A stretch of DNA of 64,000 nucleotides from JBBDIM01 sp040880405 (GCA_040880405.1 JBBDIM010000042.1:62001-126000); one strand, 5' to 3'. Positions 9,668 through 18,585 are shown, counted from the first letter of the stretch. The notes: generated by a model from the letters alone, not told the origin. Numbers and translations are program-made.

Positions 9668-10180
9668 ATGGGACTGTTTACAAGTAAGAGCTTCGATAAT
9701 CTGGAAGAACTATTCGTCTGCCAGCTTCACAACATCTACGATGCCGAACAGCGGCTGACCAAGGCGTTGCCGAAAATGGCGAAGGAGGCGCATTCTCCAG
9801 ACTTGAAACAAGCGTTCGAACATCATCTGGTGGAAACCGAGGGGCAGATCCGGCGGCTGGAGGAAATTTTTCAGTTGCTCGGCCAAGACGCTAAAACGGA
9901 AACCTGCGATGCGATGAAAGGGCTCATCTCGGAAGGAGACGAGATGATCAGTGCTAAAGGAGACGACGCGGTGAAAGATGCGGCTCTGATTGCGGCGGCG
10001 CAGCAGGTGGAACATCATGAGATCGCCGCCTACGGTACCGCCCGGACGCTGGCCAAACAAACCGGTCACGACAATGTTGCCGCGTTACTACAAGCAAGTC
10101 TGGACGAAGAGTCGGCTGCCGATCAGAAGCTGACGTTAATCGCGACCTCGCAGGTAAACGTCCAGGCCAAAACGCGATAG
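9668..10180 (+). CDS. YciF-type ferritin-like stress protein (DUF892)
   Basis: 170 residues, almost wholly helical, with the DUF892/YciF pattern: LEELFVCQLHNIYDAEQRLT in helix 1, HHLVETEGQIRRLEEIFQLL in helix 2, and the late QVEHHEIAAYGTARTLA helix that holds the Glu/His ligands of the ferritin-like di-iron centre. An ideal AGGAGG at 9656-9661 precedes two adjacent ATGs (9665 and 9668); spacing favours 9668, giving MGLFTSKSF. YciF proteins are induced by osmotic or general stress; the exact activity is unknown. The gene is monocistronic here, preceded by an inverted repeat and followed by a strong terminator. Confidence 0.92.
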   Translation: MGLFTSKSFDNLEELFVCQLHNIYDAEQRLTKALPKMAKEAHSPDLKQAFEHHLVETEGQIRRLEEIFQLLGQDAKTETCDAMKGLISEGDEMISAKGDDAVKDAALIAAAQQVEHHEIAAYGTARTLAKQTGHDNVAALLQASLDEESAADQKLTLIATSQVNVQAKTR

Positions 10181-10239
10181 CTGGCGGCACAATAGTTTCT
10201 GTGGGATCGAAGGGAACCACGGGAAGCCAATTCGGTACG

Positions 10240-10287
10240 GCGGCGTCATGCGGGGATTTGTCCATCGCGTGACGCCGCTTTTCTTTT
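10240..10287 (+). terminator. Rho-independent terminator after yciF-like gene
   Basis: GCGGCGTCATGCG at 10240-10252 pairs with CGCGTGACGCCGC at 10266-10278 (13-bp stem, one G-U-type mismatch, 13-base loop) and is followed at once by TTTTCTTTT. It lies 60 bp past the yciF-like stop and before the convergent membrane-protein gene. Confidence 0.85.
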
Positions 10288-10338
10288 GCGCCGGGCGAAG
10301 GTTACGTCGTGTTCGGCGGAAGCGGATTGATGGTACCG

Positions 10339-10755
10339 TCAAGAAGTAGCGTGGTCTTGTCGAACCCAAAAGATGGCGGCGATCCAGGCGAGCACGAGGG
10401 CTCCTTGAAGTACCGCGTCGAGCAAGTAGATCGGCCGGATTACGCCCCGAGTCACGTAAATCACATCAATGGCCATAAGCCCCACGGCGGCAACGATTGC
10501 CATGGCAATTAGTTCCGGGCCAACCGACTTTCGAGCGCCACCGACGAGTAGCCCGACTGCGATCGAAACGATTAAAATTGCCACGGTATAGACGAGCCAA
10601 TGGTCGACATCGAGACCGCTGGGAAGATTATCGGTCTTCTCCCCGGTGACGAGCTTAAAGCTCTCGATGTGGACGATGGCCCATAGGCCGGTGGGACCGT
10701 AGTAAATGCCTTGCACCAGTGCCAAGATAGCGAAGATTCGCCTTTGACTTTTCAT
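10339..10755 (-). CDS. Small four-helix membrane protein of unknown function
   Basis: 138 residues with four hydrophobic segments, at about residues 6-30, 52-72, 80-100 and 108-130, joined by short loops and with positive ends (MKSQRRIF at the N-terminus). I do not recognise the family. The helix pattern resembles small DoxX/DUF-type inner-membrane proteins, but no diagnostic motif is visible. It is convergent with the yciF-like gene and divergent from the Mn-catalase, inside the stress cluster. Confidence 0.65.
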   Translation of the reverse strand: MKSQRRIFAILALVQGIYYGPTGLWAIVHIESFKLVTGEKTDNLPSGLDVDHWLVYTVAILIVSIAVGLLVGGARKSVGPELIAMAIVAAVGLMAIDVIYVTRGVIRPIYLLDAVLQGALVLAWIAAIFWVRQDHATS

Positions 10756-11294
10756 TGCAGCCTCACTCTCTTTCCCACTTCAGCTATCATCCGCCGATCG
10801 CGATCGACTTCGCCCCACGCTCTCCAGTTCGCCAGCAATTTCTTTGCCAATCTCTCATCCCATGAAACCCGCGGGATCACCGCGCACTTACCTGGAGTGC
10901 CTGATCGCTAGCCGTCCTCACTGGTCGCGAGGCGAACACGAATCTCTCCGTACTCAAGCCGCTAGGACAATTGCTTTTGGCCGCCACCAATCTATTATCC
11001 TTGCCGTTTTGAAACTTGGGGAACCTCGGGAAAACGCCGTCGTTTCCCCCGCCTTAAAAGCTCACGTCGATAAATCATTCACTTTGCGGTGTTCCGTGAC
11101 CGGCAGCATCGGGGGATTGACTTTACAGGATGAAACGCAATGAATCCGAGTTTTCTTAGCCATCTCCTATTTCCGGCATTCAACTTGCACTCCAGCGATC
11201 TCATCATTTTGCTTGTAGGCATTTCTTCTCCCGCTTGTCCTACGGTCACGAATCCATTTGAGTGTCCAATCTCAGGTCACGGAAGGAAAATCAC
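10756..11294. other. 539-bp intergenic region before Mn-catalase
   Basis: No credible gene is seen. It separates the minus-strand membrane protein from the plus-strand Mn-catalase and should carry both promoters. The only patterned site I noticed is GGAAC at 11020-11024 and CGTT at 11041-11044 with a 16-base spacer, described separately. GGAAGGAA at 11281-11288 is the catalase ribosome binding site. Confidence 0.5.
11020..11044 (+). promoter_or_regulatory. Possible ECF-type promoter (GGAAC-N16-CGTT)
   Basis: GGAAC, a 16-base spacer and CGTT match the form of promoters read by stress ECF sigma factors (EcfG-type in alphaproteobacteria). The site is about 250 bases upstream of the Mn-catalase start, on the correct strand. 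The consensus used by planctomycete sigma factors is not known to me, and one match in 540 bp could be chance. Confidence 0.25.
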
Positions 11295-12122
11295 ATGTTC
11301 TATCACGATGGCGGCAAGCTTCAGTATCCAGTCCGCGTTGAGCGTCCTAGCCCCCTGTTCGCGAAGGCGTTGCAACAGGCGATTGGTGGTATTCAAGGAG
11401 AGATTCGAGTCGCGCTCCAGTATCTCTTCCAAACCTGGGGTGCTCGCGGGCCGGCCAAATACCGAGACATGCTCCTAGAGACGGGCACGGAGGAATTGGC
11501 CCATATCGAAATGCTGGCCACCGCGGTCGCCCTTAACTTAGAGGGCGCGCCGCTGGAACAAGAGGAAGCGGCGAAAGATCCGATCATGTACGCCGCGCTC
11601 GGCGGGATGAACATCCAACATGTCATTGGGACCTGCATGGCGGCGATGCCGGTCGATTCAGAGGGGGTCCCCTTTTGCTGTTCCCACGTATACGCCTCTG
11701 GCAATATCGCGGCCGATATGTTGGCCAACGCCACGGCTGAATCGACAGGGCGAATGTTGGCGTGCCAGCTCTATAAGATGACCGTCGATCCCGGCATGAA
11801 AGACATGCTCAGCTACTTGGTGGCCCGCGACTCGATGCACCAGAACCAGTGGCTCGCGGCCTGGGAGGAGTTGGGCGGCCGGAAGAACCACCCCATTCCC
11901 AACAGTTTCCCCCAGGAAGAGGAAAACCAAGATTACAACTACGCCTTTATGTCGTTTGGTGTGGGTGATGATGTGAAGCCTCCCCAAGGAAGTTGGACCA
12001 AGGGGCAATCGTGGGACGGACGAGGTGAGTTCTCGACCATCCAAATGCGAGCCACGGGCGAGAAACCCAAGTTGAAAAGCGCCTCTCCCAAGGCGGCCGT
12101 CCAGGACGGGCAATTGAAATAA
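11295..12122 (+). CDS. Manganese catalase
   Basis: A 275-residue protein with the di-manganese catalase layout. It begins MFYHDGGKLQYPVRVERPSP. An early helix, GGIQGEIRVALQYLFQTWGA, carries the first Glu ligand; LLETGTEELAHIEMLATAVA carries Glu and His ligands (E-x2-H); LVARDSMHQNQWLAAWEEL carries the late His ligand. The C-terminal tail is rich in Gly/Pro, as is usual. It disproportionates H2O2 without heme in the cytoplasm. I chose the ATG at 11295 over an in-frame upstream start because GGAAGGAA sits 6 bases before it. A small unknown gene follows 44 bp downstream. Confidence 0.95.
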   Translation: MFYHDGGKLQYPVRVERPSPLFAKALQQAIGGIQGEIRVALQYLFQTWGARGPAKYRDMLLETGTEELAHIEMLATAVALNLEGAPLEQEEAAKDPIMYAALGGMNIQHVIGTCMAAMPVDSEGVPFCCSHVYASGNIAADMLANATAESTGRMLACQLYKMTVDPGMKDMLSYLVARDSMHQNQWLAAWEELGGRKNHPIPNSFPQEEENQDYNYAFMSFGVGDDVKPPQGSWTKGQSWDGRGEFSTIQMRATGEKPKLKSASPKAAVQDGQLK

Positions 12123-12166
12123 TCGCGTCAACGGATTTCCAAATCAACATCGCAAGGAATAGTTAA

Positions 12167-12562
12167 ATGACCACCATCGCTCGACGTGAAGCCCTTAGCA
12201 CGATCTTTAGCGCCTCCGCAGGCATGCTGCTAGGAGGGAGACGCAACGGGGAGGAGCAATCCTCCGGTCCCGACGGAGAAGTCGCACTACTGCGTGGCAC
12301 CATGAATACCTCCCATTGTGATGGTCATCGGATGACCGGGTTCATTGAAACGGGAGTCGATGGGGGCTTGGCCCTCTGCTCTTTGATCGATCAGGACGCC
12401 GAAAACCCGGCCATCCTCTCCATCTTTTCCGAACCGTGCAAGCGGAACGGCGTGCTGGGCGCGCAGATCACGATCGTCCATTTCTCCGATCCGGTCGGCG
12501 AAGTCGCCTTCTCTTTGCTGCACATCGGTGGTGGGATGGAAACGAGCGTGGCCGTTTCCTGA
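12167..12562 (+). CDS. Unknown protein with a twin-arginine-like N-terminus
   Basis: 131 residues; GCAAGGAAT gives a fair ribosome binding site before the ATG. The N-terminus (TTIARREALSTIFSASAGML) resembles a short Tat-type or planctomycete export signal, followed by a charged linker. The remainder, TMNTSHCDGHRMTGFIETGV onward, has no motif I recognise apart from a possible Cys/His pair (HCDGH) and a second Cys at SEPCKR. It lies between Mn-catalase and alcohol dehydrogenase in the same direction, so it may be an exported accessory of the stress operon. Function unknown. Confidence 0.6.
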   Translation: MTTIARREALSTIFSASAGMLLGGRRNGEEQSSGPDGEVALLRGTMNTSHCDGHRMTGFIETGVDGGLALCSLIDQDAENPAILSIFSEPCKRNGVLGAQITIVHFSDPVGEVAFSLLHIGGGMETSVAVS

Positions 12563-12592
12563 ATTTGTTAGATAGAAGAAATGTCGTGGATG

Positions 12593-12636
12593 CGACCGAG
12601 GACCGAAGGGGAGCAGGTAGCCCTTCACCTCGGTCG
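12593..12636 (+). promoter_or_regulatory. Nested hairpin between two stress-operon genes
   Basis: CGACCGAGG at 12593-12601 pairs perfectly with CCTCGGTCG at 12628-12636, and GAAGGG at 12605-12610 pairs inside with CCCTTC at 12621-12626. No T-run follows. It lies in the 132-bp gap before the alcohol dehydrogenase and may be an attenuator, an RNA-processing or stability element, or a factor-dependent terminator. Confidence 0.45.
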
Positions 12637-12694
12637 TGACCTGGGCCCGGACGCCTCCCACGACAACCCCCAATCGACACGAAAGTAGGTACCG

Positions 12695-13864
12695 ATGAAA
12701 GCCGTACATTGGCATGGGAAAAGTGACGTTCGCGTTGAAGACGCCGACGACCCGAAGATTCAAGACCCGGGCGATGTGATCCTCCAAATCACCTCCACGG
12801 CAATCTGCGGTTCGGACCTGCATCTTTACGATGGGTTCATCCCGATGATGAAGCCCGGCGATATTATCGGCCACGAGCCGATGGGGATTATCACCGAGGT
12901 AGGGCCGGGAGTTACTCGATTCCGCGTGGGTCAGCGGGTGGTGGTTCCCTTTACCATCTCGTGCGGGAAATGTTGGTTTTGCGAGCAGACGATGTTTTCG
13001 CTCTGCGATACGACCAACCCCAACGCGGAGTTGGCAAAGCAGCAAATGGGGCACTCGCCCGCCGCGCTGTACGGCTACTCCCACCTGCTCGGCGGGATTC
13101 CAGGGGGCCAAGCGGAATACCTGCGGGTACCTCACGCCGATGTCGGCCTAATCGAAATTCCGGAACAAATTTCCGACGACCAATCGTTGTTCCTCTCCGA
13201 TGTGTTTCCCACAGGCTATATGGCCGCGGAAAACGCCAACATTACCGGTGAGGACACCGTCGCGGTGTGGGGTTGCGGGCCGGTCGGTCAGTTCGCGATT
13301 CAAAGTGCCTGGCTACTGGGGGCCAAACGCGTGATTGCGATCGAACGGGACGACACCCGTTTGGAAATGGCCCGGACCCATGGTCGCGCGGAAACAATCA
13401 ATGCCAAGGACCAGGATGTCTACGAGCGGTTAATGGAGATGACCGGAGGTCGCGGGCCCGACAGTTGCATCGATGCCGTCGGGGCGGAGGCCCACGCCGG
13501 GTTTGGGGTCTGGGCCGCGATGGATGCCGCCCGAGAGTCGATTCGGATGGAAGCCGACAAACCCTACGTCCTCCGCGAGATGATCCGCTGTTGCCGTAAA
13601 GGAGGCACCATCTCGGTCCCGGGAGTCTACGTCTCCTCCATGACGATCCCCTTCGGAGCGGCCATGAACAAGGGGCTCACCTTCAAGATGGGGCAGACCC
13701 ATGTCCAGCGTTATCTCAAGCCGCTGCTAGAGTTAATCGTCCAAGACAAAATCGATCCCTCGTTCATCATCACCCACCGTCGTCCCCTTTCCGAAGCGGC
13801 CGAGGCCTACAAGATGTTCCGAGACCACGACGACGGCTGCATCAAGGTCGTTTTGAAGCCTTAA
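12695..13864 (+). CDS. Zinc-dependent alcohol dehydrogenase (formaldehyde dehydrogenase-like MDR)
   Basis: 389 residues of the medium-chain dehydrogenase family. Catalytic zinc ligands appear in AICGSDLHLYDG and GHEPMGIITEVGPG. The structural-zinc loop is CGKCWFCEQTMFSLCDT with four cysteines, and the nucleotide fold is VWGCGPVGQFAIQSA followed by AIERDD, with Asp suggesting NAD+. The length and TNPN insertion match glutathione-independent formaldehyde dehydrogenase-like proteins common in bacterial stress clusters. It probably oxidises aldehydes or alcohols, but the substrate is uncertain. It is the last gene of the plus-strand group after the Mn-catalase and the unknown exported protein. 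Confidence 0.9.
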   Translation: MKAVHWHGKSDVRVEDADDPKIQDPGDVILQITSTAICGSDLHLYDGFIPMMKPGDIIGHEPMGIITEVGPGVTRFRVGQRVVVPFTISCGKCWFCEQTMFSLCDTTNPNAELAKQQMGHSPAALYGYSHLLGGIPGGQAEYLRVPHADVGLIEIPEQISDDQSLFLSDVFPTGYMAAENANITGEDTVAVWGCGPVGQFAIQSAWLLGAKRVIAIERDDTRLEMARTHGRAETINAKDQDVYERLMEMTGGRGPDSCIDAVGAEAHAGFGVWAAMDAARESIRMEADKPYVLREMIRCCRKGGTISVPGVYVSSMTIPFGAAMNKGLTFKMGQTHVQRYLKPLLELIVQDKIDPSFIITHRRPLSEAAEAYKMFRDHDDGCIKVVLKP

Positions 13865-14201
13865 TCCGGATTGTTCACGGTAAATCTGCTGCGAGGCCGT
13901 AAGTGCTTCCGGTGATGGCGAGCCGAGTGCCGTCTGATGGGGGGCGATTGCAAGTGCCCCCGTCTTCTGCTCATCTGGCCCACAAAAAAAGCCGCAACTC
14001 ACAAGCGAGAAGGGAAAGTGGCATGATGAGCGTTCGGTGAACCCCATCTTGCGGGCTAGGTTAGGTTGGGGATTTGGTTTTGTCCTCGAACCTGGGAGCT
14101 TGATTGTGGCGGGTGATCGGTAGAGAAGGAGGCGTTTTCGCGTCGGGTTTCGGATCGGCAGCGGACGAGCGGGCTGTCGGTGCGGGGCCTTATACCTGTG
14201 A
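13865..14201. other. 337-bp convergent intergenic region
   Basis: This is the space between the ends of the alcohol dehydrogenase (+) and DUF1501 gene (-). I see no gene, repeat or clear terminator hairpin with a T-run. Confidence 0.5.
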
Positions 14202-15692
14202 TCAAGAGATGATGTCATGCACCACTTTGCCAGCGACATCGGTCAAGCGGAAATCGCGTCCTTGGACTCGGTACGTCAGACGCGTGTGATCGAGTCCAAA
14301 TAAATGGAGAATGGTCGCATGTAGGTCGTGGACGTGGACCGGATTCTCCTGCACACTCCACCCTATTTCGTCCGATTGCCCATAGGTAAACCCTGGCTTC
14401 ACTCCGCCGCCGGCCATCAGGATGGTGAACGCGCCGGGGTGATGGTCACGGCCGGTCACCTTTTTATAGCCGGGGCGATTCTCGCCCAGCGGAGTGCGGC
14501 CAAACTCCGACCCGATAATCACCAAGGTATCGTTCAGCAGCCCGCGCTGCTTCAGGTCTTTGATGAGTGCCGCGATTGGTTGGTCCGCCATGAGGGAGTT
14601 GTGGGTCAATTCCGGTTCAAGACGCGAGTGATGATCCCAGGAAGAATGGATCAGGTTCACGACTCGGACACCCCGCTGCACCAAACGGCGAGCCAGCAGG
14701 CAATTGTAGGCGAAGGGCCGGAACAGCCCTTTGCCTCCGCGATTGCTTCCGATTTTTGGCTCGGCCCGATCGAAACCATAGCTGTCGAGGGTCGCCTGGG
14801 TTTCCCCGGACAGGTCGGTCAATTCCGGCGCCGAGGACTGCAGTCGAAACCCCAATTCATACGCCTTAATCCGACTAACAAGTTCGGAATCGCCGGTGTC
14901 ATCAATCCGCATGCGGTTCAGCTGATTGATAAACTCGACCGACGACTGTTGCAATGAATCCGAGATCCCGGCGGGATTGCGAATGTTGTTCACCGTCTCC
15001 CCTTCGTTACCGAATAGCACGCCGGAATAGGTGGAAGGGAGGAACCCGCTCGACCAACTGGCCGATCCGCCCGGAATCCCGCGGCCGGTGGTAACCAAGG
15101 AAACGTACGCCGGCAGATTCTGTGATTCACTTCCCAGGCCATAATTGAGCCACGACCCGAGACTTGGTCGCCCGGCGATCGCGGAACCGCAGTTCATCAG
15201 TAATTGCGCCGGGACATGGTTGAACTGGTCGGTATGGCAAGACCGGATCATGCACAGGTCGTCGGCGCAGCTAGCCAGGTGAGGCAGCAGATCGGAAAAA
15301 TCCATCCCGCATTGACCATGCTTCGAGAACTTCCGAGAGGTCCCCATGATCCGCGCGGTCTCCTTTTGGAGAAACGCGAACTGCATATTCTCGAGCAACG
15401 ACTCAGGCAGGGGTTGTCCGTCGAGCTCGTTGAGCCTCGGCTTCGGATCATACAAATCCATCTGGCTGGGGCCCCCTTCCAGATAGATGTAGATGCAATT
15501 CTTGGCCTTCGGCGCGAAATGCGGCTTGCGGGGCACCAGCGGATCAGGGGCAAGTTCGGTCTCGCGGTCCGTACCGGGCTCCTCCGCCTGCAGCAGATTC
15601 GCGAGCGCAAACGCCCCGACACCCCAGAGCGAGTTGAAGACAAAGTTGCGCCGTGAAAGTTGACAGGCCGTTTGAAACGCGTTGCCGTCCAT
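14202..15692 (-). CDS. DUF1501 domain protein (Tat-exported)
   Basis: 496 residues. The N-terminus has a twin-arginine signal (CQLSRRNFVFNSLWGVGAFA). Family hallmarks follow: IYIYLEGGPSQMDLYDPKP near residue 70, SSWDHHSRLEPELTHN, VIIGSEFGRTPLGE, GRDHHPGAFTILMAGGG and the C-terminal VHDLHATILHLFGLDH. DUF1501 proteins have an alkaline-phosphatase-like (sulfatase) fold, but the activity is not known. It follows the PSCyt1/DUF1549/DUF1553 gene by 27 bp on the same strand, which is the standard planctomycete pairing; the two are thought to act together in the periplasm or paryphoplasm on polysaccharides. Confidence 0.93.
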   Translation of the reverse strand: MDGNAFQTACQLSRRNFVFNSLWGVGAFALANLLQAEEPGTDRETELAPDPLVPRKPHFAPKAKNCIYIYLEGGPSQMDLYDPKPRLNELDGQPLPESLLENMQFAFLQKETARIMGTSRKFSKHGQCGMDFSDLLPHLASCADDLCMIRSCHTDQFNHVPAQLLMNCGSAIAGRPSLGSWLNYGLGSESQNLPAYVSLVTTGRGIPGGSASWSSGFLPSTYSGVLFGNEGETVNNIRNPAGISDSLQQSSVEFINQLNRMRIDDTGDSELVSRIKAYELGFRLQSSAPELTDLSGETQATLDSYGFDRAEPKIGSNRGGKGLFRPFAYNCLLARRLVQRGVRVVNLIHSSWDHHSRLEPELTHNSLMADQPIAALIKDLKQRGLLNDTLVIIGSEFGRTPLGENRPGYKKVTGRDHHPGAFTILMAGGGVKPGFTYGQSDEIGWSVQENPVHVHDLHATILHLFGLDHTRLTYRVQGRDFRLTDVAGKVVHDIIS

Positions 15693-15719
15693 CGGGGTAC
15701 CTCAAGTGTATCTTCGTGG

Positions 15720-18155
15720 CTATTCGCGTGTGATGAACTCGTCTAGATTCATCAAACTGCGGACTAGCAAAACGCGGGCCGCCTGATCCGCCGCCTCGAT
15801 TCCAGCAACTGGTTTCAAAACAATGGCATCGGCATCGGTCGCTGCCAAGTTTTCCAGTTCACGCTTCTGCGCCTGATAATAGATTTTCGCCAATCGCAGT
15901 TCCTCGCCTGTCGGATCACGGGAAAGCGTGCGATGAAAAGCCGCCGCGATCCACTCCTCCTCAGTGCCTGCTGCGGCTTGGGATACTTCGTGCCCCAGGT
16001 GCTGGGCACACTCGAAGAACACGGGATCGTTCAGCAGAGCGAGCGATTGAAGGGGGGAGTTGGAAATTTCACGGGAAGGGCACGACGTGGTCGCGTCGGG
16101 GCTATCAAAGGTCGTGAGCATTGGGAAGGGAGTCGCCCGTCGAAACAGGATATACAGGCCACGGCGGTACTGCTCGCTTCCCTTGCTGATGTCCCAATCC
16201 TGATTCCGACTAATCGAGGTCAACCGCTTGTTCATCGGCGGACGAATGCTGGGACCGCCGACGTTGTCGTTCAACAGGCCACTAGCCGAAAGCGCCAAGT
16301 CGCGGATAATCTCCCCTTCCAGTCGATAGCGAAACTGCCGACCCAATAAGCGGTTTTCAGGATCTCGCTGCCTAAGTTGATCGGTGACTTGCGAGCTTTG
16401 CCGATAGGTGGCTGAAAGAACAATCGTCTTAATCAGCGCCTTGCGACTCCAATGGTTCTCAACCAACTCGCTGGCCAGCCAATCCAGAAGCTGAGGATGC
16501 GTGGGGGGCTCACCAGCCACTCCCAAATTCTCTTCCGTGCGGAACAATCCTTCCAGAAACAGATGCTGCCAAAGGTGGTTCACTGCGGTGCGTGAAGTCA
16601 AGGGATGGCCAGGATCGACCAGCCACCGAGCCAGATCGAGCCTGTCGGCCATCTTCCCGCGCGACGACAAGGGAGGCAGGAATCGAGGCGTCCCGGGGAC
16701 AACCTCGTCGGTCGGCTGCCGAAAATCGCCCCGGTAATGAACGTGGGTCGAGCGCAGTTTGCCGCGCTCTCGAATCGCGGGAGCCACCAGCTTTTTTGGT
16801 TGGGGGCGCTGCTGGGCGAGCGTTTCGTACTCTTTGAGAAGCTTCCGCAGCGAGTCCGGCAAGTCCGCCAGCCAATGCTCCAAGGCCTCTTTCTCACTTT
16901 CCGTTCGGCTTTTCTCCGGGGTCGCCAGCGTTACGAGAAACTGGTCTCTCAAATCCGCTTGGGCAGGGTTGAGTACCTCGTCTCCTTGCTGCAGGTTCTC
17001 GACTAGCTTCTCCAGCCTTTGCTCACGCTTGTCACGGACTTCGGCGGCTTCCGACTTGCCCGGCTGATAACCGACCACCACGTTGTCCGCCTCGACATTA
17101 TTGAAAAACGCGTAGAGTTGGTAGAATTCGTGATGGGTGAGCGGATCGTATTTGTGCGTGTGGCACTCCGCGCAAGCGATGGTGAGTCCCATCCAGATCG
17201 TCCCGGCCGTGGCGAGCCGATCGACCGTCTGGATGACGCGATCCTCTTCCTTGTCAAAACCGGCTTCGGTATTTTGCATCGCATTGCGGTGAAACCCGGT
17301 GGCGATTCGCTGCGACGGCTCGGCGTCTGGTAGCAGGTCGCCCGCGAGTTGCTCTATGGTGAACTGATCGTAGGGCATATCCGCATTGATGGCGGAAATT
17401 ACCCAGTCGCGATACCGCCACGCGTCGGGCCGTAGTTCGTCGCCCAGATAGCCGTGGCTGTCGGCAAAGCGGGCCAAGTCCAGCCAGTGGCGTCCCCATC
17501 GCTCCCCGAAATGTTCGCTTGCTAGAAGCTGGTCGACGATCGCTTCATACGCCTCTTCGCTGGGATTGGCCGCAAACGCTTGCACTTCCTTGATGGATGG
17601 CGGCAGGCCGGTCAGATCGAGGTACAGCCTGCGAATCAACGTTTGAGGCGCGGCGCTGGGGCTCGGCCTGAGCCCTTCCGCCTCCAGACCCGCCAGGACG
17701 AAGGCATCGATCTTGTTCCGAATCCATTGCTTGTTCCGCACCGCAGGTGCTTCAGGACGCGCGACGGGCTGAAACGACCAATGGGCGGAATAGGTCGCCC
17801 CGCCGTCAATCCAGCGTGCCAAGATCTCCTTTTCCTTCGCGCTCAACGACTTGCCTGTTTCCGGCGGCGGCATCTGCATGAACTCGTCATCACTCAAGAT
17901 CCGCGCAATCAACTCGCTATCTTCCGCCGAACCAGGGACCACCGCGATGCTGCCGCTGTCGAGCTCACGCACGGCATCCTCCGCAACATCCAAGCGAAGC
18001 CCCGCTTCTCGAACTTCGGCATCCGGGCCATGACAAGCAAAGCAGTGCTGGGAGAGGATCGGCAAGACATCTCGAGCGTAGTCGGGCGAATCAGCCCCGC
18101 GGACAGCGCCGGCATGCAGCAGCAGAGTCAAGATACAAGCACATCGAAATAGCAT
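15720..18155 (-). CDS. PSCyt1-DUF1549-DUF1553 planctomycete cytochrome-type protein
   Basis: 811 residues with a signal peptide (MLFRCACILTLLLHAGAVRG). A planctomycete cytochrome C domain follows, with the heme site CFACHGPD at ~38-45 and the later MPPPETGKSLSAKEKEILARW. DUF1549 begins at about residue 143 (RNKIDAFVLAGLEAEGLRPS through RWGRHWLDLARFADSHG). Near residue 320 it has ACAECHTHKYDPLTHHEFYQ, a second CxxCH. DUF1553 fills the C-terminal ~280 residues (RLDLARWLVDPGHPLTSRTA onward). Its role is unknown, probably extracellular or periplasmic redox chemistry linked to polysaccharide breakdown. It forms an operon with the DUF1501 gene downstream. Confidence 0.93.
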   Translation of the reverse strand: MLFRCACILTLLLHAGAVRGADSPDYARDVLPILSQHCFACHGPDAEVREAGLRLDVAEDAVRELDSGSIAVVPGSAEDSELIARILSDDEFMQMPPPETGKSLSAKEKEILARWIDGGATYSAHWSFQPVARPEAPAVRNKQWIRNKIDAFVLAGLEAEGLRPSPSAAPQTLIRRLYLDLTGLPPSIKEVQAFAANPSEEAYEAIVDQLLASEHFGERWGRHWLDLARFADSHGYLGDELRPDAWRYRDWVISAINADMPYDQFTIEQLAGDLLPDAEPSQRIATGFHRNAMQNTEAGFDKEEDRVIQTVDRLATAGTIWMGLTIACAECHTHKYDPLTHHEFYQLYAFFNNVEADNVVVGYQPGKSEAAEVRDKREQRLEKLVENLQQGDEVLNPAQADLRDQFLVTLATPEKSRTESEKEALEHWLADLPDSLRKLLKEYETLAQQRPQPKKLVAPAIRERGKLRSTHVHYRGDFRQPTDEVVPGTPRFLPPLSSRGKMADRLDLARWLVDPGHPLTSRTAVNHLWQHLFLEGLFRTEENLGVAGEPPTHPQLLDWLASELVENHWSRKALIKTIVLSATYRQSSQVTDQLRQRDPENRLLGRQFRYRLEGEIIRDLALSASGLLNDNVGGPSIRPPMNKRLTSISRNQDWDISKGSEQYRRGLYILFRRATPFPMLTTFDSPDATTSCPSREISNSPLQSLALLNDPVFFECAQHLGHEVSQAAAGTEEEWIAAAFHRTLSRDPTGEELRLAKIYYQAQKRELENLAATDADAIVLKPVAGIEAADQAARVLLVRSLMNLDEFITRE

Positions 18156-18585
18156 GAGCTCAGTAAAGTCCCGCGGGATGGAGTCATCGAAGGCACGGTT
18201 GAAATCGCGCCAGTGGGGCTATTAATAAGTCGTGTATCGTGGCAGGGTCTTCACGGTGAAATCTTTGAAAATCGCCGAGTACAACCGGCATACTTGGCAT
18301 CTCGCCTTGAACGATGAGTAGCGAATTTGGGGGAGAGAACCTCATTGTTCAATTATCGCACGCATTTTACCCCCCATACCAACGGGCTAAGCCCAAGATC
18401 TCATGTTCCCGAAAAAAAACTTTCCCAAAAACAATAAACCTAGCCTTTTTGGCCGTGAACTTCGATTTTTTTCGACGATTTGAGGTTAGGGCCACTCACG
18501 CTCGAATCCATAACAGCCCCAGCCCACATCTGGGGTTCATGCCACCCTCCCAACTTTTCCATTCCTTTCTTCCTGGGGAAATCCT
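18156..18585. other. 430-bp divergent intergenic region
   Basis: This lies between the PSCyt1 gene (-) and the DUF1559 gene (+). It is AT-richer than its surroundings, with A-runs near 18413-18433 and T-runs near 18470, as expected for promoter DNA. No gene, repeat or riboswitch was recognised. Confidence 0.5.

Noticed and set aside
10844..11143. 99-codon plus frame before Mn-catalase
   Set aside because: Low-complexity composition, no ribosome binding site, and it lies in an expected promoter region.
12287..13135. 282-codon minus frame over the unknown gene and the alcohol dehydrogenase
   Set aside because: It is antisense to a complete MDR dehydrogenase, with no motif of its own.
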